Source: an uncultured Clostridia bacterium (GTDB lineage: Bacteria > Bacillota > Clostridia > TANB77 > CAG-508). From it: 7,777 nucleotides of DNA. Under the pieces are notes generated by a model. That model saw only the letters and a program-made list of their open reading frames with translations. It did not search any database and was not told the DNA's origin. Position 1 is the stretch's first letter. Each line of letters opens with the position of its first letter. Below, piece after piece: positions 1 through 6,335 of the stretch. The position numbers and the translations under genes are program-made. The stretch is from positions 1 through 7,777 of the forward strand of contig CALXJO010000046.1 in the NCBI GenBank assembly GCA_944388645.1, written 5' to 3'.

Positions 1-23
1 TCTAATATTTTATTCTCTAACAT
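1..23 (-). CDS. start of an unidentified downstream gene (partial)
   Basis: An ATG at 23-21 lies one base after the dnaB stop codon and opens a frame reading MLENKIL before the window ends. A good ribosome binding site, AGGGA (33-29), sits inside the last codons of dnaB five bases before this ATG, which supports translational coupling to dnaB. Only seven full codons are visible, so no product can be recognised. In some clostridia a tRNA-Ile lysidine synthase (tilS) lies near this locus and can begin in a similar way, but that is only a guess. Confidence 0.4.
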
Positions 24-24
24 T

Positions 25-1353
25 TTATTCCCTATATTTTTCTAAATTTGCAAATTTTGTATAATTTCCTAGCCAAGCCAGTTCTACTGTTCCTGTTGAA
101 CCAGCCCTTTGTTTTGCAATTATTACTTCTGCTATATTCTTTTTTTCAGATTCTTCATTATAATAATCATCTCTATATAAGAACATAACAATATCTGCAT
201 CTTGCTCAATAGAACCAGATTCACGAAGGTCTGAAAGCATAGGTCTATGGTCTGGTCTAGATTCAACAGCTCTAGATAACTGAGAAAGTGCTATAACTGG
301 AACATCAATTTCTTTAGCAAGTATTTTTAAAGATCTACTTATTTCTGCTATTTCTTGCTCTCTACTAGATGATTTTCCACTTCCTTGTATTAATTGCAAA
401 TAGTCTATTATTACTAATCCTATATTCTTTTCTAATTTAAGTTTTCTACATTTTGCACGAATTTCCATTACAGATATACCTGGAGTGTCATCAACAAATA
501 TTTGTGCTTGAGAAAGTTCGCCTGATGTTTCTGCAAGTTTACTTAGTTCTTCATCGTTTAGCTCTCCAGTTCTTACATTATTACTATCTACTAGAGCTTC
601 ACTACATAAAATTCTGTTTCCTATTTGATCTTTTGACATTTCCAAGCTAAATATTGCAACTGGAATATTTGCTCTTGTTGCAGCATAAGTTCCTATATTT
701 AGTGCAAATGCAGATTTTCCCATAGCAGGTCTTGCAGCAATTAGGATTAATTCTGAGCCATGAAGTCCTGCTGTTTTTTTATCAAGTTCTATAAATCCTG
801 TTGGTACACCAGTTACATGTTGTTTTTGATTATATAGTTCTTCAAGCTTTGTAAAAGATTCTATTAATATGTCTTTTATAGAAGTATAGCCTTTTTGATT
901 TTTTCTTTGCATTACATCAAATATTTTTTTCTCTGCGTGATCCATAACATCTTCTACATCTTCTGTTTGATCATATCCTAAGCTTATAATCTCATTTGCT
1001 GTTTTTATTAAATTTCTAAGCATTGATTTATCTTGAACTATTTTTATATATCTATCTACATTTGATGTTGTTGGAACTTTGTCTGGTAGCTGTGCTATAT
1101 ACTCTAGACCACCAACAGCATCTAGCTTTCCCATTGATGAAAGTTCAGATTTAAGTGTTATAATATCTATTGGTTCTGCTCTATTATATATGTTTAGTAT
1201 TGCTTCATAGATAATTTTATTATCTTCTCTATAAAAATCTTCTGGCTTTAGTGTCTCTATTGCGGCAACTACTGCATCTTGATCTGTAAGCATACTTCCA
1301 ACAACTGCTTGTTCTGCCTCAATATCTTGTGGTGGTACTTTACCTAATTCCAT
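25..1353 (-). CDS. dnaB: replicative DNA helicase DnaB
   Basis: This is the hexameric RecA-type helicase that unwinds DNA at the replication fork and is bound by primase (called DnaC in Bacillus subtilis). The 442 residues match the usual family length. Residues about 5-110 form the N-terminal DnaB domain (KVPPQDIEAEQAVVGSML). The C-terminal ATPase has Walker A ARPAMGKS (207-214), the SLEMS motif with catalytic Glu238, Walker B LVIIDYLQL with Asp317, the sensor stretch VIALSQLSR (353-361), DLRESGSIEQDAD (375-387) and the Lys414/Arg416 finger in AKQRAGSTG. No intein interrupts it. The ATG is preceded by AAGGG (1367-1363), nine bases upstream. It starts 23 bases after rplI ends, so the two are probably co-transcribed. 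All key residues are present and the gene looks fully functional. Confidence 0.98.
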   Translation of the reverse strand: MELGKVPPQDIEAEQAVVGSMLTDQDAVVAAIETLKPEDFYREDNKIIYEAILNIYNRAEPIDIITLKSELSSMGKLDAVGGLEYIAQLPDKVPTTSNVDRYIKIVQDKSMLRNLIKTANEIISLGYDQTEDVEDVMDHAEKKIFDVMQRKNQKGYTSIKDILIESFTKLEELYNQKQHVTGVPTGFIELDKKTAGLHGSELILIAARPAMGKSAFALNIGTYAATRANIPVAIFSLEMSKDQIGNRILCSEALVDSNNVRTGELNDEELSKLAETSGELSQAQIFVDDTPGISVMEIRAKCRKLKLEKNIGLVIIDYLQLIQGSGKSSSREQEIAEISRSLKILAKEIDVPVIALSQLSRAVESRPDHRPMLSDLRESGSIEQDADIVMFLYRDDYYNEESEKKNIAEVIIAKQRAGSTGTVELAWLGNYTKFANLEKYRE

Positions 1354-1376
1354 GTCTTTCTTCCCTTCTAATATAT

Positions 1377-1823
1377 TTATTGTGCTATTATATCTACTTT
1401 AAGCTTACCAATTATTCCTTCAAATAATTTTATATCTACTACTACTGTTCCTAATGTTTTAATGGTATCATTTAACATTACTTTTTTCTTATCTATTGTA
1501 ATATTATAATCTTTTTTTAAGCCATCTGCAATTTCTTTGCTTGTAACTCCTCCGAATATTTTGCCATTTTCTCCAGCTTTTACTCTAACTTTTAGCATTA
1601 TCCCTTTAAATTTGTTTGCTATTTCTTCTGCTTCTTTTCGCTCCATATCCTTTTTATATTTATTTGAATCTTGTTTTGCTTTTAATTTGTTCATATTATC
1701 ATTATTTGCCTCTACAGCTAATTTCTTTGGTATTAAATAATTTCTAGCATATCCATCGCTTGCTTCTATTATTTGGTCCTTTTTTCCTACACCTTTAATA
1801 TCATTTAGTAATATTACTTTCAT
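1377..1823 (-). CDS. rplI: 50S ribosomal protein L9
   Basis: L9 binds 23S rRNA at the base of the L1 stalk and helps maintain reading-frame fidelity. The 148-residue product has the N-terminal RNA-binding domain MKVILLNDIKGVGKKDQ...GYARNYLIPKKLA, a long charged connecting helix (about 40-75) and a C-terminal domain from about 78 with KAGENGKIFGGVTSKEIADGL. The frame is open up to an ATG at 1832-1830 giving three more residues (MSF), but the Shine-Dalgarno AAAGGA (1838-1833) directly abuts that ATG and lies nine bases before the ATG at 1823-1821. The inner start also gives the conserved family beginning MKVI. It is followed by dnaB after 23 bases, the usual Bacillota pairing. Confidence 0.97.
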   Translation of the reverse strand: MKVILLNDIKGVGKKDQIIEASDGYARNYLIPKKLAVEANNDNMNKLKAKQDSNKYKKDMERKEAEEIANKFKGIMLKVRVKAGENGKIFGGVTSKEIADGLKKDYNITIDKKKVMLNDTIKTLGTVVVDIKLFEGIIGKLKVDIIAQ

Positions 1824-1832
1824 AAAACTCAT

Positions 1833-1838
1833 TCCTTT
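1833..1838 (-). promoter_or_regulatory. ribosome binding site that decides the rplI start
   Basis: AAAGGA on the minus strand. It touches the upstream ATG at 1832 but is nine bases from the ATG at 1823, so the inner ATG is the credible start. Confidence 0.8.
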
Positions 1839-1878
1839 CTTATATTAATGTGTATATTTCTTTATTCATGCTGTTTCT

Positions 1879-1907
1879 ATTTTACTATTTTATTTTCAAT
1901 TTGTACA
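1879..1907 (-). promoter_or_regulatory. putative promoter of rplI-dnaB
   Basis: Minus strand: -35 TGTACA (1907-1902, four of six consensus bases), a 17-base spacer and -10 TAAAAT (1884-1879, five of six). The expected transcription start is near 1872, leaving a leader of roughly 50 bases before rplI. A separate promoter is needed because a strong terminator follows gdpP. The -35 is weak and lies within the palindrome at 1897-1925, which would suit a regulated promoter. The assignment is inferred from the sequence only. Confidence 0.5.
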
Positions 1908-1925
1908 CAGATTGTGAACAAATTG
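1897..1925. promoter_or_regulatory. 29-bp palindrome overlapping the rplI-dnaB promoter
   Basis: Outer arms CAATTTGT (1897-1904) and ACAAATTG (1918-1925), inner arms CACA (1906-1909) and TGTG (1913-1916), with a three-base centre (GAT) and one mismatched pair (A1905/A1917). Perfect two-fold symmetry over this length in a promoter suggests an operator or protein-binding site. Each half contains a nine-mer one base away from the DnaA-box consensus TTATNCACA: TTGTACACA on the plus strand (1901-1909) and TTGTTCACA on the minus strand (1921-1913). The binding protein is unknown. Confidence 0.55.
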
Positions 1926-1935
1926 TGCAATTTTT

Positions 1936-1978
1936 ATAAAAATTTCGCCCAAAAAGGGGCGTCCCTCTTGGGCGAAAT
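1936..1978 (-). terminator. intrinsic terminator of gdpP
   Basis: It begins two bases after the gdpP stop codon. An 11-bp perfect stem, ATTTCGCCCAA (minus 1978-1968) with TTGGGCGAAAT (minus 1952-1942), encloses a second stem AGGG/CCCT (1966-1963 with 1958-1955) around a four-base loop. The stem runs directly into a TTTTTAT tract on the minus strand (about 1943-1936). The GC-rich stem plus U-tract is a textbook Rho-independent terminator and separates gdpP from rplI-dnaB. A related copy lies at 5368-5402. Confidence 0.88.
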
Positions 1979-1979
1979 G

Positions 1980-3989
1980 TTAAGATACTTCTGTGAAATA
2001 TTCATTTATTCTATTTATTAATTCTTGTTTAACTTCCTCAACAGTCATGCCTTCTATCTGAGCTCCTGCAACAGTTATATGTCCGCCTCCGCCAAGTTTT
2101 TCTAATATTAGCTGTACATTAATGTCTCCTATTGATCTACCACTTATACAAATTTGCTCTCCCATTTTTCCTATTACAAAAGATGCAGTTATATTGCTAA
2201 TTGTTAATAATTCATCAGCTGCTTTTGCACATGTTATATTTGCATCAGCGTCTTCTTTATCATAAATTGATATTGCAATATTTCCATCTATTATTTCTGA
2301 TTTAGCAACAATTTCTGAAATTTTGTTATATGTTTCTAAATCGCTTTGGAACCATTTTTTTACTTTTATTATATCTACACCACATTTTCTTAAATATGCT
2401 GCAGCTTCAAATGTTCTTACACCAGTTTTAAATGTAAAGTTTTTAGTATCCATCATTATACCTGCATACAATGCTTCTACTTCGAATGTTGTTAATTTAA
2501 TATCATTTTCAGAATATTCAATTAACTCTGTTACTAATTCACAAGCAGATGAAGCATATACTTCATGGAATGTTAATATTGCATTTTCTATATAATCTGT
2601 GCCCCTTCTATGGTGGTCTATTACAACTATTTTATCTGTTTTTTCTAATAGCTCTGGCACTTCAACATAATTTCTTTTATCTGTATCTACTACAACTAAT
2701 AAAGAATCTTGGTTTATTTTATTAAGAGCTGTACTCTTATCAATTAAAACATCTTTATATTCTTCGTTCTCTTTTAGGTCATTTATAAAGTTATCAAGAC
2801 TTGTACCATTTGTTTCATTTACAATGTATACTTCTTTTTCTAAAAATTTTGCTATTCTATAAACACCCATTGCTGAGCCCATAGCATCAATATCGCTATT
2901 TGTATGTCCCATTATTATTATGTTTGATGCTACATGCATAAGTTCTTGCAAAGCTTCTGCAACAATTCTAGCTTTTACTTTAGTACGTTTTTCTACTTCT
3001 TGTGTTCTTCCTCCAAAGAAGTAGTACTTTCCTCCTTGCTTAATTATTGCTTGGTCTCCTCCACGTCCTAATGCAATATCTATAACAGCTTTTGCTGATT
3101 TGTATTTTTCTAAGTTTGTTTCACCATCTTCAGAGATAGCAATACTTAGAGTAGATTGTAATTTATCTTGAGTTTTTATTTCTTTTATTTCGTCTAATAT
3201 CTCAAATTTATCTTCTTTTATTTTTTCCACATATTCTTGTTCAAACACACAAATATATGTGTCTCTTTCTGATTTTATTCCTACACCATTATATTTGTTT
3301 ATCCAATTATAAGTACTCTTTTCTATTCTAGATGTTAAGCTTAACTTTTCTTCCTCTGTTGCTCTTTGCATTAGTTCTTCATAATTATCTATAACAACAA
3401 TTCCCATGCAGACTTTTGAGTTATTATATTTCTGTAATAATTCAATATAGTCTGTTTCATCTAAAAAATAAATAGTCGCCATGTATTCTTGAGTATTTTT
3501 ATGTTCTCTATCTTTGATCTTGGTATATTCACCAATTATTTTATATGTTTTTTCCCCAATTTTCATTCTCTCAGAAACTGAAGTATTATTTTCTTCTGGT
3601 TTTTCCAACTTAATTTTTAATTCTTTTATAATGTCATTTAAATAGTTGCCTATATCTACATTTGCAAATTCTTTAATAAATTTGCTACTCTTCCAAATTA
3701 TATTACCATTTGTTTCTAGTACTACTAGTGGAAATGGCGAGTTTATTATTGTGCTTTGAGCAGCTTTGTCTATATTAAGTGTTAATTCATTTATATGCTC
3801 TGATATTTCAGCTTTTCTTTTTTGATTTGTCCAGATTGTGTAAATGACTATTAAAACAAAAGCAATAATTGATGGTATTATTGCTAGTGGTTGTATGATA
3901 CATAATATTAATAATATTACTGCTATTATTATAAGATATATTTTGGTTCTAGATATTATTCTATCAAAATTTATTTTATTTTTCGGCAT
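1980..3989 (-). CDS. gdpP: cyclic-di-AMP phosphodiesterase GdpP (DHH/DHHA1)
   Basis: GdpP (YybT in B. subtilis) is a membrane enzyme that hydrolyses cyclic-di-AMP to pApA and so affects osmotic, potassium and cell-wall homeostasis. The 669 residues are close to the family length. Two membrane segments lie at about 17-33 and 36-53, a PAS-like domain at about 75-180, and a degenerate GGDEF domain at about 190-320 that keeps GRGGDQA (308-314) instead of GGDEF. The DHH domain has GHTNSDIDAMG (His362, Asp366, Asp368), VVDTD (Asp435), DHH (458-460) and MMDTKNF (Asp514). DHHA1 ends with GGGGHITVAGAQ (633-644). All metal ligands are present, so phosphodiesterase activity is expected. The Shine-Dalgarno is a GGAGTGAT (4005-3998), eight bases from the ATG. 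It has its own promoter and terminator and is apparently monocistronic, apart from possible read-through from the gene upstream. Confidence 0.97.
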   Translation of the reverse strand: MPKNKINFDRIISRTKIYLIIIAVILLILCIIQPLAIIPSIIAFVLIVIYTIWTNQKRKAEISEHINELTLNIDKAAQSTIINSPFPLVVLETNGNIIWKSSKFIKEFANVDIGNYLNDIIKELKIKLEKPEENNTSVSERMKIGEKTYKIIGEYTKIKDREHKNTQEYMATIYFLDETDYIELLQKYNNSKVCMGIVVIDNYEELMQRATEEEKLSLTSRIEKSTYNWINKYNGVGIKSERDTYICVFEQEYVEKIKEDKFEILDEIKEIKTQDKLQSTLSIAISEDGETNLEKYKSAKAVIDIALGRGGDQAIIKQGGKYYFFGGRTQEVEKRTKVKARIVAEALQELMHVASNIIIMGHTNSDIDAMGSAMGVYRIAKFLEKEVYIVNETNGTSLDNFINDLKENEEYKDVLIDKSTALNKINQDSLLVVVDTDKRNYVEVPELLEKTDKIVVIDHHRRGTDYIENAILTFHEVYASSACELVTELIEYSENDIKLTTFEVEALYAGIMMDTKNFTFKTGVRTFEAAAYLRKCGVDIIKVKKWFQSDLETYNKISEIVAKSEIIDGNIAISIYDKEDADANITCAKAADELLTISNITASFVIGKMGEQICISGRSIGDINVQLILEKLGGGGHITVAGAQIEGMTVEEVKQELINRINEYFTEVS

Positions 3990-4023
3990 ATATTTTTATC
4001 ACTCCAATATTCATATATCATAT

Positions 4024-4052
4024 ATTTTACTCTATTTTACCGCTTTTGTCAA
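4024..4052 (-). promoter_or_regulatory. promoter of gdpP
   Basis: Minus strand: perfect -35 TTGACA (4052-4047), 17-base spacer and -10 TAAAAT (4029-4024). The expected start of transcription near 4017 gives a leader of about 28 bases. The -35 starts 10 bases after the stop codon of the upstream gene, and no terminator lies in between. This is a near-consensus housekeeping promoter. Confidence 0.85.
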
Positions 4053-4062
4053 TTTTTGGAGC

Positions 4063-5073
4063 TTATTTACCAGTTTTTATGAGTACTAAATCTTTGGATC
4101 CACTTTCTAATTTTTCTCTAACTACAGACTTTTTATTTTTAATAATAATGAAGTTAGAAAGTTTTTTGTTGTTTTCTATTCTTGTTAATGCCATGCTTTC
4201 TTCTGAACCATTTACTCTATATCTCTTGTTTTTATACGTAAATATAAGCTCATTTTGCATTGTATTTTCTATTGATATATCTTTTTTAGATATGTTATCA
4301 TTGTAGTAATATGTATTTATTCCGTAACAATATGGTAAAAGGCATTGCATAATTAGCTCATACACTGTATTTATATTATCTGTAGCATTTATTTTTTTAT
4401 TCTTTTTGTTCCAAATTTTTAAAGCATCTTTTATTCTTATTGTTGATGTTATTAATTCTTGCTGGGATACTATTTTTTTGCCATCTTTTGATATAAATGT
4501 TGTTTCTACTTGCTTAAGTTCATTGTTATTTGTATCTTTATCTATTGTATAATTTTCTATATATCTTCCTATATTCATTAGTTTTTCATAGTTTATATTA
4601 TTTGGATTATTGTTAGAATCAAAATTTATTAGATTTATTTTTGAGTTTTTATTTTTCTTTTTTGGATTTAATTTAATATTTATTTCTGATTTTAATGCTT
4701 CATTTACTTTATCTTTATATTTTTCTGAAAAGAAAATCGTATTTATTCGTAATTTTTTTATTGTTTTTTCTATCATATTGCTTGTACAATTTCTATTAAA
4801 TATTATTATATTATTGCCCAGTATAGAATTTGCTAGATATGTTACAAGCCATTCATATCTATTTTCTGAAATTATTGCTACAGTAGCATTTTTAATGTTT
4901 ATTCTTTTATCTGTTAGTGCCCTCACCATTGAGTATATATCAAATTTGTAGTTGTAATAATTTATATTTCGTATGTAATTCTCCTTATTAATTGTTACCG
5001 CTGTTTTGTTTTTATTTGATAAATATTTTTCATCTACCATTTCTTTTATATTTTCTATCTTTTTCAAATACAT
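4063..5073 (-). CDS. degenerate, shortened acyl-CoA synthetase (AMP-binding) homologue
   Basis: The 336-residue product resembles the N-terminal part of long-chain acyl-CoA synthetases of the ANL (AMP-binding) superfamily. Recognisable stretches are AIISENRYEWLVTYLA (66-81, family pattern IGENRYEW), NTIFFSEKYKD (111-121) and NTVYELIMQCLLPYCYG (235-251, family pattern H-H-T-Y-E then LLPLYxG). The adenylate P-loop, normally FTSGTTGxxKGV, is replaced by FISKDGKKIVS (193-203). The protein stops soon after about residue 260 in family terms: the YGxTE, TGD and C-terminal lysine motifs are missing, and the last 70 residues are not recognised. Adenylation activity is therefore not expected. The protein is very rich in Asn, Lys and Ile. 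The frame could start at a GTG (5076-5074), but AAAGGA (5084-5079) is better spaced from the ATG at 5073-5071. A consensus promoter and an intact frame argue that it is expressed, either as a pseudoenzyme or as a decaying gene without a visible break. Confidence 0.75.
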   Translation of the reverse strand: MYLKKIENIKEMVDEKYLSNKNKTAVTINKENYIRNINYYNYKFDIYSMVRALTDKRINIKNATVAIISENRYEWLVTYLANSILGNNIIIFNRNCTSNMIEKTIKKLRINTIFFSEKYKDKVNEALKSEINIKLNPKKKNKNSKINLINFDSNNNPNNINYEKLMNIGRYIENYTIDKDTNNNELKQVETTFISKDGKKIVSQQELITSTIRIKDALKIWNKKNKKINATDNINTVYELIMQCLLPYCYGINTYYYNDNISKKDISIENTMQNELIFTYKNKRYRVNGSEESMALTRIENNKKLSNFIIIKNKKSVVREKLESGSKDLVLIKTGK

Positions 5074-5099
5074 CACTTTCCTTTCTTTTGAATAACATA

Positions 5100-5128
5100 A
5101 TTATATTTTAGGATGTATTCAAAGTCAA
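5100..5128 (-). promoter_or_regulatory. promoter of the acyl-CoA-synthetase-like gene
   Basis: Minus strand: -35 TTGACT (5128-5123), 17-base spacer and perfect -10 TATAAT (5105-5100). The expected transcription start near 5093 leaves a leader of about 20 bases before the ATG at 5073. A second TTGACT occurs at 5145-5140, 17 bases upstream, but has no good -10 partner. Confidence 0.85.
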
Positions 5129-5248
5129 TTTAAATCGATAGTCAAATTCTTGGTATATTCTACATATTTATACAAAAAACTAATAAATTTTTAATTCCAC
5201 CCAATACAGACACCCATTTTAGGGTAAAAATAACAAAATTTTAAGAAT
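5129..5248. other. AT-rich intergenic stretch without a gene
   Basis: Part of the 329-base gap between the acyl-CoA-synthetase-like gene and the GGDEF gene. I see no reading frame with a ribosome binding site here. The only structure is a short inverted repeat, ACCC (5212-5215) with GGGT (5222-5225), and a duplicated CACCCA (5199-5204 and 5211-5216). It may be upstream promoter DNA. Confidence 0.5.
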
Positions 5249-5355
5249 AAAAAGTTGATATATTTTGAAAATTTTGAGGCGGCGCGTAAGTTTTGGAGCG
5301 ACGAATGTCGCGACCCAAGCCAACGATAAAATTTGAAAAAATATATCAACTTTTT
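5249..5355. repeat. 107-bp inverted repeat with GC-rich core (long hairpin, possible bidirectional terminator, MITE or RNA)
   Basis: The outer arms are a perfect 18-bp inverted repeat, AAAAAGTTGATATATTTT (5249-5266) against 5338-5355. A small internal loop follows, then a second perfect stem AAATTTT/AAAATTT (5269-5275 with 5328-5334). The core (5276-5325) is 31 of 50 G+C, far above its surroundings, and holds its own hairpin: TTGG (5293-5296) with CCAA (5315-5318), GCGAC (5298-5302) with GTCGC (5307-5311) and a GAAT loop. Each outer arm ends in a run of A or T, so a transcript from either strand ends in U residues after the stem. It follows the operon ending at 5403 and could terminate it. 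No clear target-site duplication is visible. The element family is not recognised. Confidence 0.7.
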
Positions 5356-5367
5356 TATAAAGTCATA

Positions 5368-5402
5368 TTTTCCCCGAAAAAGGGCATCCCTATTGGGCGA
5401 AT
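5368..5402 (-). repeat. diverged copy of the gdpP terminator repeat
   Basis: It matches the hairpin at 1942-1978 closely: a TTTC start, AAAAAGGG, C-A/G-TCCCT and TTGGGCGAA occur in the same order and spacing. As at gdpP, it abuts the stop codon of the gene it follows. The left arm reads TTTCCCCGAA instead of TTTCGCCCAA, so the outer stem has two mismatches, while the inner AGGG/CCCT stem remains. No U-tract follows directly on the minus strand. It is probably a weakened terminator backed up by the hairpin at 5249-5355. Confidence 0.6.
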
Positions 5403-6323
5403 TTATTTTCTTCTATCTATTACATATGTGCTTCCAGAAATTGTTTTTGATAAATGTTTTACTTGAGCTCCTGCTTCTCCAATTTCTAGTGTATTATGAA
5501 ATCTTCCAGGTGGTACTTCAACTGCACCAATTGATATAGATGTTAATGGAAATTCTTCTATGATTCCTTTTCTATTTGGTACTTCTAAATAACCTCTTCT
5601 AATGTCATTTTCACTAAAGTATTTTTTTATATTACTATCAAAATCAAGTATAATATTTTGGCATACTTTTTCAAAATCATGGTCTTCTAATATTGCTATA
5701 AAATCGTCTCCACCAATGTGTCCTACAAAGTTATTATCTTCTTCCTTGGAATGTACATTTTTTATTATTGTTCTTGCAGTAAATTTTATTATCTCATCAC
5801 CTTGAACAAATCCATAAACATCATTATATGCTTTAAAATTGTCTAAGTCTAAATATAACATTACAAAATATTCTTTTTTCCATAGTCTCTTTTTCATTTC
5901 AGCTTGAATTTGTACATTTCCAGGTAGATTTGTTAAAGGACTAACTTTTCTATTTATATATAATAAATTTGTTATATTTTTAATTGTGTAATACAAATAT
6001 TCAAAATCAATTGGCTTTTTTATATAATATGTTACAGCTTCTTTTAATACTTGTATTCTATGTTCTCTTTCAGTGTTAGAAGAAACTACAATAATTGGAG
6101 TAATTGCATTATCATCATTATTTCTTATTTTTCTGCATAAGTCTAATACATTATCATCAATTGTATCTTCATTTATTATAATAAGAGATGGTATGTCTTT
6201 TAATGCTATATCAAGATTTTCTTTTTTTATTTGTCTAAATCTATAAAGTCTATCTTCACGAAATGCTTGAATCAAGTCTTTTTTTAATTTTTCCTCATTA
6301 TCTATTAAATAAATAATTTGCAT
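5403..6323 (-). CDS. response-regulator-like protein with degenerate receiver and GGDEF domain
   Basis: A 306-residue cytoplasmic protein. The receiver-like domain covers about 1-118 (QIIYLIDNEEKL, LIIINEDTIDD, IIVVSS, YYIKKPID). A gap-free comparison with the usual PDLIILDxxxP pattern puts Asn51 where the phosphorylated Asp should be. Asp8, Ser81/82 and Lys103 remain, so it is probably a pseudo-receiver. The GGDEF domain covers about 128-306: PLTNLPGN, LDLDNFKAYND (Asp159, Asp161), QGDE, and HIGGDDF at 202-208 in place of RxGGDEF. No RxxD inhibitory site lies upstream. Diguanylate cyclase activity (two GTP to c-di-GMP) is possible but not certain. The open frame extends to a TTG at 6335, but that codon lies in the Shine-Dalgarno itself: GGAGG (6333-6329) is five bases from the ATG at 6323-6321. 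It lies 12 bases after the preceding membrane-protein gene, so it is in the same operon. Confidence 0.9.
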   Translation of the reverse strand: MQIIYLIDNEEKLKKDLIQAFREDRLYRFRQIKKENLDIALKDIPSLIIINEDTIDDNVLDLCRKIRNNDDNAITPIIVVSSNTEREHRIQVLKEAVTYYIKKPIDFEYLYYTIKNITNLLYINRKVSPLTNLPGNVQIQAEMKKRLWKKEYFVMLYLDLDNFKAYNDVYGFVQGDEIIKFTARTIIKNVHSKEEDNNFVGHIGGDDFIAILEDHDFEKVCQNIILDFDSNIKKYFSENDIRRGYLEVPNRKGIIEEFPLTSISIGAVEVPPGRFHNTLEIGEAGAQVKHLSKTISGSTYVIDRRK

Positions 6324-6328
6324 TTTTT

Positions 6329-6333
6329 CCTCC
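6329..6333 (-). promoter_or_regulatory. ribosome binding site that decides the GGDEF gene start
   Basis: GGAGG lies two bases after the stop codon of the membrane-protein gene and five bases before the ATG at 6323. The alternative TTG start overlaps this site, so it can be excluded. Confidence 0.85.
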
Positions 6334-6335
6334 AA

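Noticed and set aside
1897..1925. Rex or LexA operator
   Set aside because: The spacing and half-site sequence do not fit TTGTTAA-N4-TTAACAA or GAAC-N4-GTTC. Only the symmetry and the near-DnaA-box similarity hold.
4610..4951. 113-codon open frame on the plus strand, apparently hydrophobic
   Set aside because: Antisense shadow of the acyl-CoA-synthetase-like gene, which has recognisable motifs, a promoter and a ribosome binding site on the minus strand.
5140..5145. Second -35 element (TTGACT) for a tandem promoter
   Set aside because: At 17 bases spacing the matching -10 would be TTGAAT, a poor fit. The downstream TTGACT with TATAAT is far better.
5249..5402. CRISPR array or transposon end
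   Set aside because: There are only inverted, not regularly spaced direct repeats, no transposase fragment and no clear target-site duplication.
5333..5539. 68-codon plus-strand frame running from the hairpin into the GGDEF gene
   Set aside because: It starts within the inverted repeat, lacks a ribosome binding site and overlaps the end of a well supported gene.
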